Assembly (NCBI GenBank): GCA_025362355.1
Contig: JANYGT010000030.1
Location: forward strand, 1-56,646
Direction: 5' to 3'
Source: Lacisediminihabitans sp.
Lineage (GTDB): Bacteria; Actinomycetota; Actinomycetes; Actinomycetales; Microbacteriaceae
DNA length: 56,646 nucleotides
Shown here piece by piece: positions 18,047 to 26,798 of the stretch. Both the position numbers and the translations under genes were made by a program. The notes under the pieces were generated by a model that was not told the origin of the DNA, searched no databases, and worked only from the letters and a program-made list of their open reading frames with translations. Every line of letters begins with the position of its first letter. Position 1 is the stretch's first letter.

Positions 18047-18577
18047 CTACAGCGGCAGTTCTCGCACAAAGTCGTCTTCGAGACGGTCTCCCAGGGCAAA
18101 TTGCTTGGTTCCCACGAGCGAGAAACCGCTCTTCTCGTAGAAGCGGTTCGCACGCCCGTTCTGCTGGTTGACGCCGAGCCAGATCGAGGCGGCGTCGCGA
18201 AGCCGGGCGATTTCGACGGTCACGGCCATGAGCGCCACAGACAACCCGGTGCCATGAGACTCGGCCATGACGTAGAACTTGCTGAGCTCGACCGTTGGCC
18301 GGGCCGTGACGACGGCCGCGGCATCCGCATCCGTCGGCTCCTCAAAGATGAGCATCGAGTAACCGGCGGCAACGCCATCGACCTCGGCCAGCAGTAGCGC
18401 GCGATGCGCATCGGCAAGGTATCCCTCGAACCGCTCTGCCGAGAGCTCCGACAACACGAACGCCCTTGCGTCTTCCGGAGGTGTGCCGGGAGGGCAGGCC
18501 AATCCGAAGGTGGCGGCGGCGAGTTCGTGCAGGAGCGCGCCGTCAGTGACAGCCGCCTCTCGCACCGTGATGGACAT
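18047..18577 (-). CDS. GNAT family N-acetyltransferase
   Basis: The 176-residue protein has the GNAT fold. The acetyl-CoA pyrophosphate loop region is AESHGTGLSVALMAVTVEIA, and a C-terminal Asn/Tyr-containing segment reads GVNQQNGRANRFYEKSGFSLVG, the hallmark of motif B. AAGGG precedes the ATG by about eight bases. It lies just downstream of the rplKA terminator. The acceptor is unknown: a small amine, amino acid or protein N-terminus is possible. Spermidine/RimI-like enzymes are the nearest shape. Confidence 0.85.
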   Translation of the reverse strand: MSITVREAAVTDGALLHELAAATFGLACPPGTPPEDARAFVLSELSAERFEGYLADAHRALLLAEVDGVAAGYSMLIFEEPTDADAAAVVTARPTVELSKFYVMAESHGTGLSVALMAVTVEIARLRDAASIWLGVNQQNGRANRFYEKSGFSLVGTKQFALGDRLEDDFVRELPL

Positions 18578-18638
18578 CCGGTGTCCCTTCCCTCGCGTTT
18601 TCGGTAAAGCCGACGCGAGCCGCGTCGGGTGGGTGTAG

Positions 18639-18668
18639 AAAAGGGGATCACCGAAGTGATCCCCTTTT
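18639..18668. terminator. Intrinsic terminator after rplA
   Basis: A perfect hairpin AAAAGGGGATCAC / GTGATCCCCTTTT (18639-18668) has a short loop and T-runs on both strands. It follows the rplA stop by about 20 bases and ends the secE-nusG-rplKA transcription unit. It would work in both directions. Confidence 0.9.
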
Positions 18669-18684
18669 CTCGAGATATTTCTGG

Positions 18685-19374
18685 TTAGAGCACGTTCACG
18701 TCGAGCGGGATGCCCGGACCGAAGGTGGTCGTGACAGTACCCTTTTGGATGTAACGGCCCTTTGCGGAGCTGGGCTTGGAGCGCACGATCTCGTCGAGCG
18801 CTGCCTTGATGTTCTCCTCGAGCTGCTCGGCCGGGAAGGCCGCCTTGCCCACGATGAAGTGCACGTTGGAGTGCTTGTCGACGCGGAACTCAATCTTTCC
18901 GCCCTTGATCTCAGTGACAGCCTTGGCAACATCCGTGGTCACGGTGCCGGTCTTCGGGTTGGGCATGAGGCCACGCGGGCCGAGCACCTTTCCGAGACGC
19001 CCGACCTTGCCCATCAGTTCCGGAGTGGAGACCGCTGAGTCGAACGAGGTGTAGCCAGCGGCCACCTTCTCGATGAGCTCGTCACCACCGACCTCGTCGG
19101 CTCCGGCAGCGATGGCGGCGTCAGCGGCCGGTCCGGTCGCGAAGACGATGACGCGGGCGGTCTTGCCGGTTCCGTGGGGCAGGATGACAGTTCCACGAAC
19201 CATCTGGTCTGCCTTGCGGGGGTCGACGCCGAGCTTGAGGGCAACCTCGATAGTGGAGTTGAAGTTCTTCGAACCGCTCTCACGGGCGATTCCGACGGCT
19301 TCGTTGGGCGTGTAAAACTTGCCCTCTTCCATCTTCTCGGCAGCGGCGCGGTAGGCCTTGGATTTCGTAGCCAT
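18685..19374 (-). CDS. rplA: Ribosomal protein L1
   Basis: The 229-residue protein starts [15 protein letters not shown]. It contains the L1 landmarks [25 protein letters not shown] and [16 protein letters not shown], and normal length. L1 binds the 23S rRNA L1 stalk, helps release deacylated tRNA and in many bacteria represses its own operon. The start codon shares one base with the rplK stop (TAATG), giving tight coupling. In many genomes rplJ follows closely; here rplJ lies about 18 kb further on. Confidence 0.98.
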   Translation of the reverse strand: MATKSKAYRAAAEKMEEGKFYTPNEAVGIARESGSKNFNSTIEVALKLGVDPRKADQMVRGTVILPHGTGKTARVIVFATGPAADAAIAAGADEVGGDELIEKVAAGYTSFDSAVSTPELMGKVGRLGKVLGPRGLMPNPKTGTVTTDVAKAVTEIKGGKIEFRVDKHSNVHFIVGKAAFPAEQLEENIKAALDEIVRSKPSSAKGRYIQKGTVTTTFGPGIPLDVNVL

Positions 19375-19805
19375 TATGCGTCCACCGTGATTCCCATAGA
19401 GCGAGCAGTACCCGCGATGATCTTCTCTGCCGCTGCAACGTCGTTGGCGTTGAGGTCGACCATTTTCTGCTCGGCGATCGAGCGCAGCTGGTCCTTCGAG
19501 AGTCGTCCCACCTTGGTGGTGTGCGGGGTGCCGGATCCCTTGGCGACTCCGGCAGCCTGCTTGATGAGCTCGGCGGCTGGCGGGGTCTTGAGGATGAACG
19601 TGAACGAACGGTCCTCGTAGACGGTGATCTCGACCGGGATGACGTTGCCGCGCTGCGACTCGGTCGCGGCGTTGTACGCCTTGCAGAACTCCATGATGTT
19701 GACGCCGTGCTGACCGAGCGCGGGGCCGATGGGCGGGGCGGGGTTGGCCGCACCCGCGTTGATCTGGAGCTTGATCAGCCCCGTCACCTTCTTCTTGGCT
19801 GCCAT
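19374..19805 (-). CDS. rplK: Ribosomal protein L11
   Basis: The 143-residue protein has all L11 hallmarks: an N-terminal proline-rich [20 protein letters not shown], the C-terminal RNA-binding domain with [18 protein letters not shown], and the [20 protein letters not shown] ending. It binds the GTPase-associated centre of 23S rRNA, the thiostrepton target, and is needed for RelA activation. It lies between nusG and rplA in the standard order. Confidence 0.98.
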   Translation of the reverse strand: MAAKKKVTGLIKLQINAGAANPAPPIGPALGQHGVNIMEFCKAYNAATESQRGNVIPVEITVYEDRSFTFILKTPPAAELIKQAAGVAKGSGTPHTTKVGRLSKDQLRSIAEQKMVDLNANDVAAAEKIIAGTARSMGITVDA

Positions 19806-19901
19806 AAGTGGCTCTTCTTTCTCTCGTGCGCCGGAGGCGCGCTTCCACGAACCAGGCTTCTCCTGGCAGCGGTGGTGGGAACTGGGCGAGTCTAGCCGGA
19901 A

Positions 19902-20867
19902 CTAGAGCTTGGTCACCTGGTCGAATGAGAGCTCGACCGGCGTCTCGCGCTCGAAGAGCGAGACGAGCACAGTGAGCTTGCCGCTCTCGGGCTTGATCTC
20001 GCTGATCGTGCCGGGAAGACCCGCGAACGAGCCCTCCTTGATCGTGATGGTCTCGCCGACCTCGAAGTCGACTTCGGCCGGGATGGCGCGGGCCGTTGCC
20101 TTGCCGCCGCCCTTGCCCGCGACGCCACCCTTGACGGGCGCCTCCACGATCTGCACGAGGCTCTTCAGCATGTTGAAGGCCTCCTCGAAGCGGAGCGGGG
20201 TCGGGTTGTGGGAGTTGCCCACGAATCCGGTCACACCCGGGGTGTGACGGACGACCGACCAGCTGTCCTCGTTGAGGTCCATGCGCACCAGCACGTAGCC
20301 GGGGATGCGCACGCGGGTGACCAGCTTCCGCTGGCCGTTCTTGATCTCGACGACGTCTTCCATCGGCACCTGCACCTCGAAGACGAAGTCCTCCATGGCC
20401 ATCGACGAACGACGCGATTCGATGTTCTGCTTGACGCGCTTCTCGAAGCCGGCGTAGGAGTGGATGACGTACCAGTTGCCGAGCTTGCCGCGGAGCTCCG
20501 CGCGGAACTCCTGGTAGGGGTCGACCTCGACCTCGGCCTCCTCGAGCTCCTCCTCGTCGGCGGTTGCCGCAGCCGCCGCGTCGAAGTCCGTGGGGTCGTC
20601 GGTGTCCGAGTCCTCGCCGATGTCGAGAGCCGAGTCGACGATCGCGTCGGCCTCGGGGTCGGATGCCGCATCCAGCGCATCGAGGATGCTGTCGAGGTTC
20701 GCCTCGACGTCGCCCTCGTCGTCGACCACGTGGATGGCGCCGCTCTCGGCGTTCACGTCGGACGACTCGTCGACGGCCAGCACGTCGTCCTGCAGCAGGT
20801 CGTCGGTCTCCGACGACTGCTCGGCGGCGGGGGCGAGATCTACGTCGCGGCGCTGTTCTTCAGTCAC
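19902..20867 (-). CDS. nusG: Transcription termination/antitermination factor NusG
   Basis: At 321 residues this is much longer than typical NusG (about 180). The conserved part starts near residue 130: [19 protein letters not shown] (NGN domain), [32 protein letters not shown], then the KOW domain [19 protein letters not shown]. An acidic, low-complexity N-terminal extension (Asp/Glu/Ala-rich, residues 1-125) precedes it, as in other actinobacteria, but it is long here. NusG couples RNA polymerase to ribosomes and Rho. Confidence 0.97.
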   Translation of the reverse strand: MTEEQRRDVDLAPAAEQSSETDDLLQDDVLAVDESSDVNAESGAIHVVDDEGDVEANLDSILDALDAASDPEADAIVDSALDIGEDSDTDDPTDFDAAAAATADEEELEEAEVEVDPYQEFRAELRGKLGNWYVIHSYAGFEKRVKQNIESRRSSMAMEDFVFEVQVPMEDVVEIKNGQRKLVTRVRIPGYVLVRMDLNEDSWSVVRHTPGVTGFVGNSHNPTPLRFEEAFNMLKSLVQIVEAPVKGGVAGKGGGKATARAIPAEVDFEVGETITIKEGSFAGLPGTISEIKPESGKLTVLVSLFERETPVELSFDQVTKL

Positions 20868-20908
20868 AGTGTTGATTCCATTTCATTGATAAAGCAAGTT
20901 GGCGAGGG

Positions 20909-21178
20909 TCAGTGACTGCCAAAGACCCAGGTGACGAGCGCGCTGAACCCGAGATCGAGCGCGTACACGAGCCCCATCATGATGATGACGAACGTCAGCA
21001 CGACGCCGGTGTAGCTGAGCAGTTCGCGCCGCGTGGGCGTGACCACCTTCTTCAGCTCGTTGAGGACCTGCTTGATGAAGAGAGAAATTCGCGCAAACGG
21101 GCCACGCCGTTCGGCGCGCTCCCGCCTGGCGCTCGCGACGAGGTCCTCGGACGGCTCGTCGACCACCTTGCGTGCCAC
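20909..21178 (-). CDS. secE: Preprotein translocase subunit SecE
   Basis: I chose the GTG at 21178 because AGAGG lies eight bases before it. The product, VARKVVDEPSEDLV..., is about 89 residues. It has an amphipathic segment (FIKQVLNELKKVVTPTRRELL) and a single C-terminal membrane helix (SYTGVVLTFVIIMMGLVYAL). SecE clamps SecY in the translocon. A few codons of upstream extension (GTG at 21187) are possible but that start overlaps the ribosome-binding site. It lies between tRNA-Trp and nusG, as expected. Confidence 0.95.
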   Translation of the reverse strand: MARKVVDEPSEDLVASARRERAERRGPFARISLFIKQVLNELKKVVTPTRRELLSYTGVVLTFVIIMMGLVYALDLGFSALVTWVFGSH

Positions 21179-21226
21179 TCTCAACACCTCTCAACAGTGA
21201 ACTCCGCACTGACGTACGAAGAATCG

Positions 21227-21299
21227 CAGGGCGGACAGGACTTGAACCTGCAACCTGCGGTTTTGGAGACCGCTGCTCTACCAATTGAGCCACCGCCCT
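21227..21299 (-). tRNA. tRNA-Trp (anticodon CCA)
   Basis: On the minus strand a complete cloverleaf is readable. The acceptor stem is AGGGCGG/CCGCCCT, the D-arm GCTC-AATTGGTA-GAGC and the anticodon loop CTCCAAA (CCA). The T-arm is GCAGG-TTCAAGT-CCTGT with one G-T pair, and the discriminator is G. The 3' CCA is not encoded. Its place immediately upstream of secE is standard for Actinobacteria. Confidence 0.97.
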
Positions 21300-21422
21300 A
21301 CAGGGATCAGACCGCCGCATACCCCGCACGCCGCTTGACGGCGCGACAAAGCTTGGCAGACATCACCACTGCAGTCAGTGTATGTCATCGCTCGGGGGAC
21401 CCGGCTTCTCGCGTGCCGGTGC

Positions 21423-22313
21423 TCACCACAGAGCGGCCCTCGCGTGGGCCACGACGGTGTCCGCGACGCGGTCGAGCAGGGTGGAACGCAGCTTCCACTG
21501 CTGCCAGAAGAGCGGGACCGCGATCGATCGAGCGCCCTCAAGCGTGACGATCGCGCCGGCGGCCCGGCCCGCGTCCGCCTGCTGGTCGGGCAGCATCCCC
21601 CAGCCGAGGCCGAGCATGACGGCGGCGGCGAAGTCCGCCGACGCGGGGACGAGGTGGCGCGGCGAATGCAGCTCCCGGCGCGTCACCGAACGCACGTAGC
21701 GTGCCTGCAACTCGTCTTTGCGATCGAAGTCGATCACCGGAGCGACAGCGAGCGCCGCGGCATCCACCCCCTGCGGGAACCAGCGGGCGGTGAACTCGGG
21801 CGTCGCGACCGGACGGTAGACCATCCTGCCCAGCGGGGTGACCGTGCAGCCGGCAACCGGCTTCGAGTCGGAGGTGACGGCCGCCATGACGGTGCCGTCG
21901 GCGAGCAGGGCGGCCGTGTAGCCCTGGTCGTCGCGGTGCAGTTCGAAGGCGACCGGATTCTGCGCCGCGACCTGCGCCAGGGCCGGGAGCAGCCAGGTCG
22001 CCATCGAGTCCGCATTGACCGCGAGCGACACGACCAGCGTCGACGCGGCGGACCCCTCCAGTCCCAACTCGCCCGCCGCCTCCTGCTCGAGCACGACGAG
22101 CTGCTGCGCGAGCCGCAGCAGCGCGGCACCCGACTCGGTCGCCAGGATCGGCTTGGAGCGCACCACCACCACCCGGCCGAGCTGCTGCTCGAGCGCCTTG
22201 ATGCGCTGGCTGATCGCGGACGGCGTGACCTTGAGCCGTCGGGCGGCCGCGTCGAAGGTGCCGTCGCTCACCACGGCGGCGAGCGTCTCGAGTTGCTCTC
22301 GGTCGAACATCAT
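21423..22313 (-). CDS. argP: LysR-family regulator ArgP (LysG)
   Basis: The 296-residue protein begins MMFDREQLETLAAVVSDG. It has a LysR helix-turn-helix (AARRLKVTPSAISQRIKALE) and an effector domain, at the usual length. It is divergent from a LysE/ArgO exporter gene, 85 bases away. In corynebacteria LysG activates lysE when lysine, arginine or histidine builds up, and that pairing is the main reason for the symbol. The longer frame upstream overlaps lysE and is rejected. Confidence 0.88.
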   Translation of the reverse strand: MMFDREQLETLAAVVSDGTFDAAARRLKVTPSAISQRIKALEQQLGRVVVVRSKPILATESGAALLRLAQQLVVLEQEAAGELGLEGSAASTLVVSLAVNADSMATWLLPALAQVAAQNPVAFELHRDDQGYTAALLADGTVMAAVTSDSKPVAGCTVTPLGRMVYRPVATPEFTARWFPQGVDAAALAVAPVIDFDRKDELQARYVRSVTRRELHSPRHLVPASADFAAAVMLGLGWGMLPDQQADAGRAAGAIVTLEGARSIAVPLFWQQWKLRSTLLDRVADTVVAHARAALW

Positions 22314-22398
22314 TCGCAGAATCTTCCCATCAGTCAGGCTAATGTGTCGACAGAACCGTGAACTGGATTGTTGGGGCATCGCACGGGACACTCGAGAC

Positions 22399-23028
22399 AT
22401 GATCACCTGGTTGCCCGCCGCCCTTTCCGGTCTCGGACTCGGCCTCTCGCTGATCATCGCGATCGGGGCGCAGAACGCCTTCGTGCTGCGCCAGGGACTC
22501 CGCCGAGAGCACGTGCTGCTCGTCGTCGCCATCTGCGCGCTGTCCGACCTGGCACTCATCGCCCTCGGCGTGGGCGGCGGCGGGCTGCTCTTCACGGCCG
22601 TGCCGGTGCTGGTCGAGGTGGTGCGCTGGGTGGGGGCGGCGTTCCTGCTGCGCTACGGAGTCGTCGCGGCGCGTCGCGCCCTGCGGCCGTCGCGGCTGAC
22701 GGCATCCGACGAATCCGCGGCCCTCACGCGCCCGTCCCCCCTCGCTGTCGCGGCCAGCTGCCTCGCGCTCACCTGGCTGAACCCGCACGTGTACCTCGAC
22801 ACGGTCGTGCTGCTCGGCTCCGTCGCGAGCACCCATGGCGAGTGGCGCTGGGCGTTCGGCGCTGGGGCGGCGCTGGGCAGCATCCTGTGGTTCTCGGCGC
22901 TCGGATTCGGCGCGCGGTTGCTCGCTCCGCTGTTTGCCCGCCCGATCGCCTGGCGCGTGCTTGACGCGATCATCGCGGTCGTCATGGTCGCGCTGGCCGC
23001 GATGCTCGCGCTGAGCGCGCTGCGGTGA
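22399..23028 (+). CDS. lysE: Basic amino acid exporter, LysE/ArgO family
   Basis: The 209-residue membrane protein starts MITWLPAALSGLGLGLSLII. It has the family signature AIGAQNAFVLRQGLRREHV at residues 21-39 and five to six membrane helices. A conserved TWLNPHVYLDTVVLLG motif lies in the second half. It exports lysine and/or arginine. Its divergent pairing with ArgP predicts induction by excess basic amino acids. A dispersed repeat begins directly after its stop. Confidence 0.92.
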   Translation: MITWLPAALSGLGLGLSLIIAIGAQNAFVLRQGLRREHVLLVVAICALSDLALIALGVGGGGLLFTAVPVLVEVVRWVGAAFLLRYGVVAARRALRPSRLTASDESAALTRPSPLAVAASCLALTWLNPHVYLDTVVLLGSVASTHGEWRWAFGAGAALGSILWFSALGFGARLLAPLFARPIAWRVLDAIIAVVMVALAAMLALSALR

Positions 23029-23145
23029 GAGCGCTGGGCTGACGCGCCGCCGGCTGCGCCGCGCATGTCGACACCCGCGAGAGACGCGGTTCGCGCCGAC
23101 ACTCAGCGGATGTCCACGCCTTCTCGGTGCACAGGCGCCATCTCG
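23029..23145. repeat. Dispersed intergenic repeat, copy A
   Basis: GAGCGCTGGGCTGA (23029-23042) begins directly after the lysE stop. A 23-base block starting CTCGGTGCACAGG and ending CATCTCG (23123-23145) follows. Both blocks recur at 26797-26881, the second with two mismatches. The intervening sequence differs. It looks like a REP-like intergenic element. Confidence 0.6.
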
Positions 23146-23183
23146 ACGTACGACGGGCCTGCTCCGCCCAGATCGGAGCCCCT

Positions 23184-23197
23184 CCACCGATCGGTGG
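23184..23197. promoter_or_regulatory. Perfect 14-base palindrome before the ABC/two-component operon
   Basis: CCACCGATCGGTGG reads the same on both strands and lies 61 bases before the ABC ATPase start. A second imperfect dyad, GGTGGA...TCCACC, overlaps it (23192-23212). An operator for the LuxR-type regulator encoded in this operon, or for a separate repressor, would be expected here. The identity of the binder is inference. Confidence 0.45.
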
Positions 23198-23257
23198 ATG
23201 CCGGGCGTCCACCACTGAGCTGTTGTCGGGGAGGCCGCGCACCGCCACGATGAACAC

Positions 23258-24148
23258 ATGACAGCTTCCGCATCCGCCGTCGAGGTCTCCGGCCTCCGCA
23301 AGGACTACCACGGCGTCGAGGCCTTGCGCGGCCTCGACTTCGACATCAAGCACGGCGAGACCTTCGCGCTGCTCGGCCCGAACGGGGCGGGCAAGAGCAC
23401 CACCATCGAGATCCTCGAGGGCTACCGCGACCGCAGCGCCGGTACGGTCAGCGTTCTCGGCGTCGACCCGCAGCGCGGCGGCCTGGACTGGAAGGCGCGG
23501 CTCGGCATCGTGCTGCAGAGCAGCGGCGAGCAGGGCAGCGCGACCGTGCGCGAGCAGCTCACTCACTTCGCCGCGTTCTACCCGAACCCGCGCAACGTCG
23601 ACGAGGTGATCGCGGCCGTCGGTCTCGAAGACAAGGCCTCCTCGCTGATCCGCAAGCTCTCCGGCGGTCAGCGACGGCGAGTGGATGTGGCGCTCGGCAT
23701 CATCGGACGCCCCGAGCTTCTCTTCCTGGACGAGCCCACCACCGGCTTCGACCCCGAGGCACGACGCCAGTTCTGGACCCTCGTCAACCAGCTCAAGGCG
23801 GAGGGGACCACCATCCTGCTCACCACCCACTACCTCGACGAGGCCGCGCAGCTGAGCGATCGCGCGGGCATCGTCGCCGACGGCCGTCTGGTCGAGCTGG
23901 GACCGATCGACACGATCGGCGCTGCCGAGGCGCGCATCCCCGTGGTGCGGTGGACCCGCAACGGCATCGAACGCGAGGAGCGCACCGACCGGCCGGCCGA
24001 GTTCGTCGCCCGCCTGGCGCTGGACGGCGAACCCGAGCGGCTCGAAGTCATCCGCCCCAGCCTCGAAGACATCTACCTGGAACTGGTCGGCAACGTCGAA
24101 GCGGCTGCCGCCGAACTCGCCGCGTCCACCGGAGAGGCCTCGTCATGA
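23258..24148 (+). CDS. ABC exporter ATPase (DrrA/NodI-like)
   Basis: The 296-residue ATPase has Walker A GPNGAGKST (about residues 40-48), a Q-loop (VLQSSGEQG), signature LSGGQRRR, Walker B LLFLDEPTTGFD and H-loop THYLDEA. A C-terminal extension resembles DrrA-type drug or lipid exporters. Its stop overlaps the permease start (ATGA). Gene order ABC ATPase-permease-kinase-regulator is typical of actinobacterial export modules induced by their substrate or by envelope stress. Confidence 0.92.
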   Translation: MTASASAVEVSGLRKDYHGVEALRGLDFDIKHGETFALLGPNGAGKSTTIEILEGYRDRSAGTVSVLGVDPQRGGLDWKARLGIVLQSSGEQGSATVREQLTHFAAFYPNPRNVDEVIAAVGLEDKASSLIRKLSGGQRRRVDVALGIIGRPELLFLDEPTTGFDPEARRQFWTLVNQLKAEGTTILLTTHYLDEAAQLSDRAGIVADGRLVELGPIDTIGAAEARIPVVRWTRNGIEREERTDRPAEFVARLALDGEPERLEVIRPSLEDIYLELVGNVEAAAAELAASTGEASS

Positions 24149-24990
24149 CCACCACCGCACGCACCCCCACCATCGTCACCCCCGCCCGCATCGTGCGGGT
24201 CGGTCTCTCGCGCATTCGCTACGAGATCACCGGCTACTTCCGACAGGGCGACGCGGTGTTCTTCACCTTCCTGTTCCCGGTGGTGATGCTCACCATCTTC
24301 TCGGTGGCGTTCAGCGAGACCAGCTTCGGCAAGGATGCCGCGGGCCACACGGTGAGCGCCGCCAGCTACTACCTCCCCGGCATGCTGGCCGCGGGCGTGC
24401 TGCTCAGCGGCTTGCAGAATCTCGCCATCGACATCGCCGGAGAGAAGAGCGACGGCACCCTCAAACGGCTCGCGGGCACCCCGCTCTCGGTGATCAGCTA
24501 CTTCATCGGCAAGATCGGGCGGGCGCTTATCACGGGCATCCTGCAGGCGGGCCTGTTGATCCTGTTGGCCCGGGTGGCCTTCGGCGTCGCCATTGCGACC
24601 GAGCCCGGCAAGTGGCTGACCTTCGCCTGGGTGTTCCTGCTCGGGGTCGCCACCTGCGCCATCCTCGGGATCGGGCTCAGCGCGCTGCCGCGTTCGGGCA
24701 AAAGCGCGACCGCGGTCATCATCCCGATCGTGCTGGTGCTGCAGTTCATCTCGGGCGTCTACCTCACCTTCACCAGCCTGCCGAGCTGGCTGCAGAACGT
24801 GGCGAGCGTGTTCCCGCTCAAGTGGCTGGCGCAGGGGATGCGTTCGGTCTTCCTGCCGTCCACCTTCGAGGCGGCCGAGCAGGGCGCCAGCTGGAATCTG
24901 CCCGGCGTCGCGATCGTGCTGAGCATCTGGCTCGTCGTCGGACTGATCCTGGCCCGACTCACCTTCCGTTGGATCCGCAAGGATAGCTAG
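24145..24990 (+). CDS. ABC-2 type exporter permease
   Basis: The 281-residue membrane protein has the ABC-2 layout: a cytoplasmic N-terminus, a first helix near residues 40-60 (DAVFFTFLFPVVMLTIFSVAF), a YYLPGMLAAGVLLSGLQN region and four further helices. The conserved SGVYLTF and FPLKWLAQGMRS sit before the last helix. It pairs with the preceding ATPase to export a lipid, drug or peptide. The start ATG at 24145 overlaps the ATPase stop, and the stop directly abuts the kinase GTG start. Confidence 0.9.
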   Translation: MTTTARTPTIVTPARIVRVGLSRIRYEITGYFRQGDAVFFTFLFPVVMLTIFSVAFSETSFGKDAAGHTVSAASYYLPGMLAAGVLLSGLQNLAIDIAGEKSDGTLKRLAGTPLSVISYFIGKIGRALITGILQAGLLILLARVAFGVAIATEPGKWLTFAWVFLLGVATCAILGIGLSALPRSGKSATAVIIPIVLVLQFISGVYLTFTSLPSWLQNVASVFPLKWLAQGMRSVFLPSTFEAAEQGASWNLPGVAIVLSIWLVVGLILARLTFRWIRKDS

Positions 24991-26163
24991 GTGACCACCC
25001 GCTCGATGACCACGCGCGGCTGGTGGATCCTCGCCCTCGCCGCGGCGAGCATCCTGTCGGTCGTGGTGCTCGGCCTCAGTCTCGGGATCGGCGCCCGCTT
25101 CGGGATCGGTGTCGGCATACTGGCGGCGTTCTTCGTCTTCTGGGCGATCGTCGCCCGGCCCGACGAGGAGGACACCCCGCGGGCCACCCTCGTGCTGGTC
25201 GTGACGATCATGACCGCTGGCGCCCTGACCTCGGTCGACACCTCGCTCGCCTTCTTCCAGGCGATCGCGTTCCCGGCGTCCTGGACGCTGATCGGGAGCG
25301 TGCGACGCTCGATCATCGCCTGCTCCGCGCTTGCCGTCGTCGAGGTGGGCGGCTTCCTGGTCAGTCTGGGCGCCCGTCGCGACACGCTCGTGCTCGCCCT
25401 CGTGATCGAGGGGATCTCGCTCGTCTTCGCCATCATCATGGGCGTCTGGATCAGCCGGATCGCCCAGCTCGGCAACGAGCGCAAGCGCCTGCTTGACGAG
25501 CTGACCGCCGCGCAGGCACAACTCGGGGTGCTGCATCGGGATGCCGGGGCCACCGCCGAGCGCGAACGCCTGGCCCGCGAACTCCACGACACCATCGCAC
25601 AGTCCCTCACCGGCCAGGTGCTGCTGGCACAGCGGGCCCGACGCGAACGGGCCGCGGGCTCGCTGTCAGACGAGACCCTCGAGCTGCTCGAGGAGGCCTC
25701 GCGCGAGGCGCTGGCAGAGACCCGCTCGCTCGTCGCCGCGAGCGCACGTGTCGAGCTGCCGGGAGGCGGACTCGTCGAGGCGCTGACGCAGTTCGCGGCG
25801 CGATTCCAGCGCGAGTCAGGGATCGCGGTCGTGGTGACCGCCGAGCTGGGTCCCGCCGCCCCGAACGCGCTCGGTCGCGACGCGGAGGTGGTGCTGCTCC
25901 GCTGCGCGCAGGAGGGGCTCGCGAACGTGCGCAAGCATGCCGGGGCACGCGCCGTCCGGGTCGTGCTGAGCACCGCTGACGGCGTTGCCACCGTCGCGGT
26001 CATCGATGACGGGCACGGCTTCGACCCGGCGGCCGCGGCATCCGGATTCGGACTCAGCGGCCTGCGCGATCGGCTCGGTCTGGTGGGCGGCGAGCTCGCC
26101 GTCGACGGGACGGCGGGAGCCACGACCCTCCTCGCGCGACTCCCGCTGGGGGTCGTCTCGTGA
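24991..26163 (+). CDS. Sensor histidine kinase, HisKA_3 (NarL-partner) type
   Basis: The 390-residue kinase starts at GTG 24991, with AAGGA about eight bases upstream. Four to six N-terminal membrane helices (residues 8-160) have almost no extracytoplasmic loops, as in intramembrane-sensing DesK/LiaS-like kinases. The phospho-acceptor box is RELHDTIAQSLTGQVL, the N-box region EGLANVRKHA and the G box DDGHGFD. It is coupled to the following LuxR-type regulator by a GTGA overlap. It probably senses the substrate or state of the neighbouring ABC exporter. Confidence 0.9.
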   Translation: MTTRSMTTRGWWILALAAASILSVVVLGLSLGIGARFGIGVGILAAFFVFWAIVARPDEEDTPRATLVLVVTIMTAGALTSVDTSLAFFQAIAFPASWTLIGSVRRSIIACSALAVVEVGGFLVSLGARRDTLVLALVIEGISLVFAIIMGVWISRIAQLGNERKRLLDELTAAQAQLGVLHRDAGATAERERLARELHDTIAQSLTGQVLLAQRARRERAAGSLSDETLELLEEASREALAETRSLVAASARVELPGGGLVEALTQFAARFQRESGIAVVVTAELGPAAPNALGRDAEVVLLRCAQEGLANVRKHAGARAVRVVLSTADGVATVAVIDDGHGFDPAAAASGFGLSGLRDRLGLVGGELAVDGTAGATTLLARLPLGVVS

Positions 26164-26798
26164 TCCGCGCCCTGGTCGTCGACGACCACCCGGTCGTACG
26201 CGCCGGGCTGGTCGCGCTCTTCGACGCCGCCGACGATATCCAGGTGATCGCCACGGCGTCGTCGGGCGAGGAGGCGGTCGCGCTGGTGGCCGAGCATCGG
26301 CCGGACGTCGTGCTGATGGACTTGCGGATGGCCGGAATCGACGGCGACGAGGCCACCTCGCGGATCCTGGCGGGCTCTGCCGCTGCGGGAACATCGACGC
26401 GCGTCGTCATTCTGACCACCTACGAGAACGACGACGCGATCCTCAGCGCAATCTCGGCCGGGGCGAGCGGCTACCTGCTGAAGGCCGCCCCCGAGGAGGA
26501 GCTGCTCGCCGGGGTGCGGGCCGTCGCTGCGGGCGAGGTCGCTCTGGCGCCGATCGTGTCTCGGCTGCTGGTCCAGCGGGCGGGTGCGCGGGCGGTGGTC
26601 GCCAGACCCGCCCTCAGCACCCGCGAACTCGAGGTGCTGCGTCTCGTCGCCGAAGGCCTCAGCAACCGCGAGATCGGCGAGCGCCTCTACGTCGGCGAGG
26701 CCACGGTCAAGACGCACCTGCTGCACGCGTTCACGAAGCTTGAGGTGGCCGACCGCACCCGCGCGGTCACCCGCGCGATGGAGCTCGGAGTGCTCTGA
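26160..26798 (+). CDS. LuxR/NarL-family response regulator
   Basis: The 212-residue regulator has a receiver domain (acidic VVDDHP, phospho-Asp in VVLMDLRMAG, conserved Lys in GYLLKAA). The LuxR helix-turn-helix follows (STRELEVLRLVAEGLSNREI, VGEATVKTHL). The GTG start at 26160 overlaps the kinase stop. The predicted target is the ABC exporter operon itself, with a palindrome at 23184 as candidate site. The stop codon overlaps the beginning of a dispersed repeat. Confidence 0.92.
   Translation: MIRALVVDDHPVVRAGLVALFDAADDIQVIATASSGEEAVALVAEHRPDVVLMDLRMAGIDGDEATSRILAGSAAAGTSTRVVILTTYENDDAILSAISAGASGYLLKAAPEEELLAGVRAVAAGEVALAPIVSRLLVQRAGARAVVARPALSTRELEVLRLVAEGLSNREIGERLYVGEATVKTHLLHAFTKLEVADRTRAVTRAMELGVL

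Noticed and set aside
24073-25587. 504-residue frame antisense to the permease and kinase
   Set aside because: It is composed of Asp/Glu/Arg/Gly repeats with no fold signal, opposite two well-supported genes.
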